A stretch of 64,000 nt of DNA from Punctularia strigosozonata HHB-11173 SS5 (Eukaryota; Basidiomycota; Agaricomycetes; Corticiales; Punctulariaceae). Positions 56,753-64,000 of the stretch are shown here, one piece after another. The stretch is taken from assembly GCF_000264995.1 (NCBI RefSeq), contig NW_006767439.1, positions 1,550,903 to 1,614,902 of the forward strand, given 5' to 3'. The notes beneath the pieces were generated by a model. It was not told the origin of the DNA. It saw only the letters and a program-made list of their open reading frames with translations, and made no database searches. How positions within the stretch are numbered: position 1 is the first letter of the stretch; the number at the start of each line of letters is the position of its first letter. The position numbers were made by a program, and so were the translations under genes.

Positions 56753-59700
56753 CTATGCCTCAAGCTGGAGACGGTGTCGGCTCGGCCGGGACACCTCCGT
56801 AATCCATTCGCCGTCGGTGTCCTCTGCCTCACCAGGAGTCTCGGCCAGGATCAGGCCATCATTCTCGCCGCTCCTCCGCTTCTTCTTGGCAGGCGTCTGC
56901 GCATCCGTCGTCTCGTCGACAGACCGTTTCGTGTTCGTGACCTCAGTGCCAAAATCAACACTCTGACCGCGCTTTGACTTCTTCTTGGACTTCTTCGGTA
57001 GGGATACCTCGTTGCCCTCTTCGCCTTCGTCCTCGTCCTCGTCATGGTGGTCGTGCGAGTCGGACCTAGGTCCGTCGTTCACCGAGCGCGAACGCGTCTT
57101 CTTGGAGTGCTTCGACTTCTTCGACTTCTTTGGCGCTGGTTCGAACGGTTTGCCGTTCTTGACTGACCACTCGATCTCAAGGATTCTGACGCATCGAAAA
57201 TAAGCAGGTGTGTATGAAAGAAGAAGCAAGTACCACCCACCGCTCCTGCAGCTTGAGGTTGTCTGGCACGTACGACTGCGCCTTCTTGTACAAGTCCAGC
57301 GCGACTTGCAAGTCGCCCCTAGCGAAATATCATACGTCAGCGACTCTAAGGGGATTATTATACAGGGCAAACCCACTTTTCGGACTGAGCCCTTGCCAGG
57401 GCGACATATGCTCTCCCGGTCTTTTTCTTCGACGTGGGGGACAGTACGTCCGCTAGCTGCAGCTCCTTGTCGCCGTGATCCCTGTGAAACATGCGATATC
57501 AGTCCAATATTCAAAACGTCACAGAGCAGGTGGTTCCCCAAACGCACATCTTCTTCTCGAGCTCCGTCAGCCTCCTCTTCAGCTCGTCGTCCAAGTCGGC
57601 GTGCTTCTCCAAAATGGGCGTCATCACACCCGCAGGTAACGACCGGCTTGCCTGGTCCTCATCATGGCTCTGGCCGTGATCCTGACTCTGGTCGCGGTCC
57701 ATCCCGTCCAATATCCCACCCGGGCCCTCTGACCTCCTCGACCTCTCCTTCTCCAGTTCCTTCTCCAGCTCCTCCAATCTCGCTCGCTCCCGGTCTCTCT
57801 CCGCCAAACGGCGCGTGACCTCCTTCTCGACGGCCTTGTTGATCCGCTCCTCGATCTCCTCGTCCGTCAGACTCCTCAGCACGCCGCTGCCCCCACCACC
57901 GCTCGACGCAGATTGCGGCGCCTCAGACACGCTGGCGAGGCTGAGCGCGAATGGCTGGAAGCGGAAGTCGGTCGAGGCGCCAGGGGCGAGCGACGTTCGC
58001 CGGGGGACTTTGGACGAGCCGGCGTCGACGGGGCGTGGGGCGAGCGAGGGGCGGGGGCCGCGATGGCCGGTGACGGGAACGGTGGGTGCGATGGGTGCAG
58101 CGGTAGCGGCGGGGCCAGGAGCGGGCGCAGCTTCTATAGTGGCAGGCAGTGCCGCGGGGGCGAGCTTCGGCGCTTTCTGCTGAACTGCCGCAAAGTGCGG
58201 CTTTGGGGCGGGTCGGGAATCTAGAGGGAGGAACGAGGATGGTCAGCTGGGGAAGATGTGTAGAGGGAACGACCTCGAACCTCGTTCGTTGACGACGGGC
58301 TTGTTCTCCACGTTCTTGGTGCGCACCGCGAAGCTACGAACGGCACGCGGATCAGACGTGAGCGGGAAGAGGCACAGATGAGGGTCGGACGCACTTGAGG
58401 GTGTTGAGGGTGTCCTGCCGGAACCTCGTGCCGGGAGCGAGGTTACAGATGAGCAGGCCCACGCTTTGGCCTCCGAGAGCGTCTTGAAGGATGCGCGTCA
58501 GCTTGCTATCGCGATATGGAATACGGCTCTGTGCGCGGGCGCAGGGTCAGACGGAGGTATGATGAGAGAGATGGAAGCGGGAACACACCGCGCCAGAATT
58601 CAAGGCGTGCACGACCTGGCCGAGGACGCTGAGCGACTTGTTGATCGCCGAGCTCTCCTCCATCCGCGAACGGTCGTTGCCCGTGTGCTGATCTTACAGC
58701 GTCAGCTGGTCGCTCAGCGAGCGCGGCGAAGGGGGAAGGTGGGTACGAACCTTGTTGTTCTCGCTGCCGGCCAGATCGACGAGGTTGATCTTGCCGGTGC
58801 GGGTGGTGAACCCACTTTGCATAGCGACCTATCACAGGAACAAGACGTTAAAGAGGAAGCAGATTTGATATCCGGATGGGACAGTACCTCGACGGTGAGC
58901 ACAGCGTGGCTCCGAGACGAGGCGTGGTTGAGGTTGGTCGAACCCGTCGATCGTCGTTTGTTCGCCTTGCTGGATGACGAGAAACCGAAGAGCAAGACGT
59001 CAGATTAGTACGCGTCGTCGCCTCGGTAACGAGACGGTACGAGAAGGACTCACGCGTAGACTGACTCGAATTCGTCCAGGCTGCCCACTGGCACCGTGGA
59101 CAGGTTGGCGACGAACACCTGCCCGAACTCATTCTCGCGTACGGGCAGCTTCGGCGCCTGGTGAATCCGGACAACGACGTGAGCAGGCCCGTCGATCGAG
59201 GACGGAAAAGGTAAATAGGGAGACTGACGCTTTCTCGGGCGACGAAGAGATCGTAGCATTCGTCTTTGTAGATCTCCATGTAGCTCACGGAGAACTCGAT
59301 GCTGTCCAGGCGCACGCCTGTCGTCTGCTGTATCCTCGTGAGCAACGGATGGAGCCAGTGTTTTGGTGGGAGACTCACGGCGGCGGACGCGGACGTCAAT
59401 GCTTCGCGGCAGGCGAACAGTTCCTGGTAAAGATAACCTTGGGTTATTACATCTCCCTATGCGCGACTAACCGAGTTTCCAGATTCGAAGAAGGCGTACC
59501 TGTAATACTCGGGGAATGACGCCCGGTTCGTCCGGCGTTCCCTGCATGGTATGCGTCTTCCCGGATGAGGTCACGCCGTATGCGAAGATGGTGACGGTCT
59601 GCAATCGGGGCTCGTCAGTACCGAGTCAAGCTCTTTGCGCCAAGAGAGGGCATGATAAATGTTGTTGAGGAGATTTCAACGCACCACGCCACCAAATACG

Positions 59701-60128
59701 GCGTCCAGGAGGGGCCGGACGTCGCGGTTGAAGATTTCGTCTTGGGTGGTTGAAGGCGGCCATGCGGACGAGAACCTGGATGTGAAAACCGTGATCAACT
59801 GTCATCCTTCGCGCTTGATCGGAGCTCCCATCCTCCGAGGAGTATGGGGACACGACATGAAGAGAAGGGCCGCAAGGTCGCAGGGGATAAATAGGAATAC
59901 TCACGGAAATCGGAATATCTGGGTCACGTCTCTTGGATTGGCGACGACCACGCATCCTGAAAGCACACGCAAAGTTCAGCCATAGGTCGTGATAACCTCA
60001 ATATGCGTGAACCATCGCCGCTCACCTCCGCCTTCTGCCTCCGAATGCGGTTCGACATGAATCCCCCCGTCGTCCACTTCCTGCGGCAGTTTGGGCCTCA
60101 GGCGCGCCGAGATCTTGACCTTAGACAT
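56753..60128 (-). CDS. Kinesin motor protein with C-terminal TPR-like segment (about 770 aa, about 16 exons)
   Basis: The start [20 protein letters not shown] is at 60128. The first exons are 60026-60128, 59905-59956, 59685-59775, 59500-59598, 59379-59423, 59229-59324, 59054-59157, 58888-58969, 58751-58828, 58589-58687 and 58395-58528. Motor motifs are the P-loop [28 protein letters not shown], switch [13 protein letters not shown], switch [13 protein letters not shown] and [15 protein letters not shown], ending with [18 protein letters not shown] Pro/Ala-rich neck, a charged coiled coil ([20 protein letters not shown]), a TPR-like pair ([20 protein letters not shown]) and a Lys-rich tail follow. 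The N-terminal motor without a large stalk and the basic tail suggest a chromokinesin of the kinesin-10/Kid type, but the subfamily is uncertain. The 3' exons are approximate. Confidence 0.85.
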
Positions 60129-60540
60129 CCCTCAAGACAAGATCCGCGTGTTCCAGAGGAGGTGTAAGAGTAATACGAGATTTCAGAGAGCGTTGTGTAT
60201 TTGATCGCGGTGGATGTGATACAACTTCGGATTGATGGAGTAAAGTCCGCGGTGAGAGACGCGATTTGTTGCGCAATAGCAGTGCCTATTCCCAGTTGGA
60301 TCTTGACCACGACAGCTGCAGGAGGAATGAGCCCAGGAACGACCGGAAAGGCGGGACCGAGCTTGGACCACAGCGGTTCGACTTTGGCCGCAAAGGGGAG
60401 GAAAGGCGCGCGGAGATAAACACGATCACGTGGATACGCTGCCGGTCGTCACGGCGCTTTCAATGGTCGTTCAATGATCGTTGAGGCCCCCACCCGCGGG
60501 ACCCCTGCGTTTTTGCATCGTCCTCTCTCCGCCCGGCGTC

Positions 60541-62081
60541 ATGAACGGTGAGCGCGTGCTTCGCATGATTGTTGCGATCGTTAATGCTGATTTCTCGGCA
60601 GGAATCGTATCGTACAATGAGGATAGCGACGGCGAGGACAGCCAGCACCGTCCCAAGGCGAGCAGCACGACGACAACCGCCCATGTGAGCGTTTCCTCAG
60701 CCGGCGTTTCGTCGCACCTGCTTCCCTCTTTCTCGCACGATCTTTTCTCGCTGGGCAGGGCACGACGATGAAGCGAAAGGATGTTGACGCCAGGTTGTCA
60801 GACAGTGAGCACCCCTTGTGCCTGTGATGTATCTATGAAATACTCACGTGGACGTTCGTCAGCCCGCCGACCTGCGGCCACGAATACGACGACACAACGG
60901 CCGCAAGTTGTAATACGTCGACCGGCGCACGTCAAGGTGCATCCACGAAAGCATAGTCCGAGCCCGCCAGAGGATGACGTCCCAGGGCCGTCGACGAGTA
61001 CGCTAAGGCCTGCACCATCCACCCAGCAACCCGAGCACGGAGACAGCGCGGCCCGGCTCCGCGCGCTCCTTCATCCGCCGCCTATCCCCGGCGTCGCAGA
61101 CTGGGGCATCCCCCCCGCCCCATCCGCACCTCCCGACCCCGCGATCCAGGTGAGTACCCCAGATCCCACCCCTACGCTCTCGTCCTCATCAGATGTGCTC
61201 ACCACCCGTTGCTTTCTGTTTCTGTTTCTTCCCTCATCGGCAGGCTAAACTGGCGAGATTCGCTTCGCTCAAACAGGATCCGAAGTCGCCGCAACATTTC
61301 AACGACTCGCTGATGTCCAACCGCGCCTTCCGGAACCCGCACCTGTACGCCAAGCTCGTCGAGTTCGCCGACGTCGACGAGCGCGCTTCCTATTTCCCCC
61401 GGACGCTCTGGGACCCGAACGACGTCCGGGAGGAGTGGTTCGCAGACCGAATCGGTGCGTGGTTATCCCAGCAGATGTGTGCTGCGTCGTTGATGCGCGT
61501 CCGTTTTCGATCTACGCTACGCGCCCGCCTCTCTGTTTGCTCCGTCGTCAAAACCATATTCGTGTTGGCACCATCACACTCGCTTTGCTATGCTCCGCGG
61601 ATCTCTGTTGCTTGAATACCCTCATCGCCTGTCGGACATACCAATAATCCCGATGTGGCGATACGACACCTGTGTTCGATGACCGCCATCGGGGAAAACG
61701 TCCCTCCACGCATTATCCGACCATCACACCAATACAATATCGCACATCTCGGGCGTTCGATTGGGCTGTGCAATTGCTACATCGCTTGTTCTTTCCATCC
61801 ATCTGGCGAACCTCAATTCCTCGTGTGCGCGGGCGCATCTCCCCCGCCTTTGTCGTGCATATGAAGCCGAGCGACAAAAAGCGCGCTCGGAGCAGCAAGC
61901 AGCGTCTCAGACGAACACCGGCAAGAACGTCAAGCGCACCCACATCGACTTTGCTTCCTCCTCGTCTGTGAAGACGGGAGCGGGGGCTATGAGCGACCTT
62001 GCGGCGGCTTATGGAGGAGCCAGGAGTGTGGGGGGCGGGAACCTGTCGTCCGCGCCGGCCAAACGCAGTAGATGGGGGTGA
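60541..62081 (+). CDS. HCNGP / SAP30BP-like transcription regulator, 282 aa
   Basis: The model is join(60541..60547,60602..60684,60759..60804,60863..61149,61244..61454,61867..62081); phases fit and the total is divisible by three. It starts [16 protein letters not shown], the acidic N-terminus typical of the family. After a Pro/Ser-rich segment ([28 protein letters not shown]) the HCNGP domain follows: [56 protein letters not shown]. The C-terminus ([17 protein letters not shown]) ends in a basic patch. Mammalian SAP30BP is linked to Sin3/HDAC repression and, more recently, to splicing of short introns. The last intron (61455-61866, 412 nt, ATGAAG acceptor) is unusually long for this genome, so the last junction is less certain. 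Confidence 0.78.
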
Positions 62082-63314
62082 TTTGTTCGGATCTTGGTTT
62101 TCGGATCGCTCGGTGGCAGCTTGAACGCGGTTTTCGTTTCTCAAGGTCCCTGTCCTGTATCTGACAAACGGGGAAATGGATTTGTGGAGGTGTTGGCAAT
62201 ATCGTCACCGGTGTACCGATTCTCCACGAGATATGATCCGGTCGACCGAACATGGCACCGCAAGCACTCTGGCTTGAAGCGCGGGCTGCTCTGCTGGTTT
62301 CCCCGAGTTCTCCTGGATCACAACCGGCGCTCTAGAAAGAACGCTATTGATCATCACCCGGTCTATTCCAAATTGTTCCATCTCCTATCCATGCACTGAA
62401 ACTTGACTCATTCGGCCGCCTAGCTAGTTATGGCCTATAAAGACTCGCCCTTGAGGCTTAATAAATCAGCTAAATTTTACCCGAAGCGGAGAGAAGGAAG
62501 CAGACATCCCAAGAAAGCAAGTGATACGGAGCAGTACACATCTAGCTGAGCTATAGGAACCCGCGTCACGGATATCCGAGCAATAAATCAGAAGCGCTAA
62601 GCCAACACAGTTATGTGGCCTTCGATATCTACGCTACACCACCAGCCGATCATGTTAGAACACGTTTTCCCACGGTACTTCGAGACATCGTATATACAGC
62701 AGGATTCCCTACGGCACACGCAACACAAAGGTTTATCTAGTGTAAACTACCCAAGTCTAACCCCCGACCCAACAAGGCGGTTCTGAAACGGCTGGTACGA
62801 ATTTATTTTCGTGCATCACAGCAGGGACCAGAGCTCGATACGGAACGCACCTCTGCACCACACTCGCCAATGATATCGACGCAGTCAACTTTCAATTGCG
62901 TGTCCCTCCCTCCCTGACGAGCCTCCATCTCAGCTATACATCGAGGCTCGTTTGTCGATCTAAGTTCTCGTACAGTCACATATGCAAGAGACGGCAAAGG
63001 GATGCAAGTCTTTGCCAGCTCGGAGTGGCGAAACTTAGCCTAAGATACATTGCTGGAGCAGTGATAATGATAGACCGCTGCCTTATACCATCGCCCGTGA
63101 AAAAGTCTCGGCGTGCAGTACAGCCCCCGGTGCCTCGTGGGAAATCTATCTACCTATACCACAACCTACCATGGTCGGAAAGCCTCGACCCTATCTCAGC
63201 CACACCACGCAGTACAACAGCGCGCTGTCGCAAAACATGGCATGCCAACTCCCTTTGCGTCAGAACCGATGCTTGATGAACTTCTGGATCTGAAGGCAAG
63301 AGCGATAATTCCCT
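62082..63314. other. Intergenic; no gene recognised
   Basis: AT-richer than the rest of the window, with short frames lacking motifs. It separates the HCNGP-like gene from the copia element at the right edge. Confidence 0.4.
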
Positions 63315-63690
63315 AATATATGATCCTCAGTCAAAGTATAAGGGAAAAGACTGAGTTACGCATGTAGTACCTAATATATGACTACAGAGGCATCATAAGT
63401 ACGTTAGGACATAAGGGACATGAAGGGACATGGCAGACTCACTCCTCAGTCAAAGTATAAGGGAAAAGACTGAGGAGATGCGAAGGGAGAGCTCCTGGTA
63501 TATGTGAGGGAGCTCGAGGGAAGCATTTCCATAAAGGGAACAAAAGAATGTGCCTAAAGCGGTAATATCAATCAGGAAAGATAGAAGATCGCAAAGAAGA
63601 ACACAAGAATAGAACATGTGAGAGAATCTGTACATAATAGGTAACGAGCGTGTGATATTTCCTTATATATACAATATACAAAGTTCAACA
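63315..63690 (-). repeat. LTR of a Ty1/copia retrotransposon (3' LTR, outer end approximate)
   Basis: On the minus strand the LTR begins TGTTGAACTTTG at 63690, directly after a purine-rich tract CAAGCGGGAG (63700-63691) that fits a polypurine tract. The outer end is placed near ...GGATCA by the TG...CA rule, without a visible target duplication. Inside, the phrase CCTCAGTCAAAGTATAAGGG occurs twice (about 63326 and 63444). Confidence 0.65.
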
Positions 63691-63701
63691 CTCCCGCTTG
63701 T

Positions 63702-64000
63702 TCAAGTTGCGATCGAAGGAACAGAAGGAATAAGTCCTGAATGAGTGACAAAATGTTCCAAGACATTGAATGGAACATTCTTTGTGAAAACGTCGGCCAT
63801 TTGGTCCTCAGTCGCCACGTAGAAGATATCCACTTGACCACTTTCATAGAATTCACGAATATAGTGGTAGCGAATTTCGATGTGTTTAGTGCGGCGATCA
63901 AGCACAGGATTGACGGAAAGAAAAATGGATCCTTGGTTATCGACACACAAAGGAGTTGGAGCTGAGATATCATCACCAAGCTCTTCACCAAAGGTGCGAA
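63702..64000 (-). mobile_element. Ty1/copia retrotransposon, 3' end of pol (RNase H), continues beyond right edge
   Basis: The minus-strand frame enters from the right edge (RTFGEELGDDISAPTPL) and reads CVDNQGSIFLSVNPVLDRRT, KHIEIRYHYIREF, VATEDQMADVFTKNV. This is the characteristic C-terminal RNase H block of copia-type polyproteins (D-N-x-x-A/S..., R-T-K-H-I-E/D-I, Q-x-A-D-x-x-T-K). It stops at 63702, followed by the polypurine tract and LTR. The visible part is intact; the rest is outside the window. Confidence 0.9.

Overview
This is a filamentous basidiomycete (Agaricomycete) genome window, most likely from a wood-decaying, polypore-like fungus. The reasons are: genes split by many short introns (mostly 45-75 nt); families expanded in that group (F-box/LRR-like proteins, TPR-CHAT proteins, DUF6533 membrane proteins, TKL-like kinases with an HGDL loop, KDZ transposons); and a GH7 cellobiohydrolase with a CBM1 next to a GH27 alpha-galactosidase. 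Gene models were built by hand. Joins were accepted only where splice sites, phase and family alignment agreed, and most give a total length divisible by three.

Layout. 0-4.1 kb: the end of a low-complexity protein, then a tandem pair of tiny 8-cysteine secreted proteins whose second exon is only 30 nt. 4.9-10.5 kb: a TPR-CHAT protease-like gene and an F-box gene. 11.9-12.6 kb: a TA-flanked MITE. 13.3-16.7 kb: a Fus3/Kss1-type MAP kinase convergent with BUD13. 17.8 kb: a second small MITE. 18.65-31.7 kb: a large KDZ (Kyakuja-Dileera-Zisupton) DNA transposon. It has long inverted repeats full of GCTCGCTTAA motifs, an intact 1274-aa transposase, an 887-aa companion protein and a protein with an RNase H1 N-terminal/viroplasmin-like domain. 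Both assembly gaps (N runs) lie in its repeats. 32.7-35.8 kb: a 12-exon DUF6533 membrane protein convergent with eIF2-alpha. 37-38.8 kb: GH7-CBM1. 39.5-43.2 kb: TUP1. 45.3-47.8 kb: GH27. 48.2-52.3 kb: a 20-exon fusion gene. 55.4-62.1 kb: an unknown gene, a kinesin and an HCNGP/SAP30BP-like gene. 63.3-64 kb: the end of a Ty1/copia element.

The most striking feature is the fusion gene at 48.2-52.3 kb. It encodes a TKL-like protein kinase, two C2H2 zinc fingers and the complete C-terminal WD40 part of TUP1 in one open frame of about 995 aa. Its last seven exons match the last seven exons of TUP1, about 8 kb away on the other strand, in order, in phase and mostly in length. The fusion point lies on the TUP1 intron that separates its N-terminal region from the propeller. 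The result looks like a Tup1-type repressor surface re-targeted by its own DNA-binding fingers and kinase, in place of the Tup1 tetramerisation domain that contacts Ssn6/Cyc8.

Functionally the window mixes housekeeping genes (MAPK, BUD13, eIF2-alpha, TUP1, kinesin, HCNGP-like) with lineage-specific accessory genes and transposons. TUP1 lies between two secreted glycoside hydrolases. Tup1-Ssn6 is known to act in carbon repression in fungi, but any local regulatory link is only an inference.
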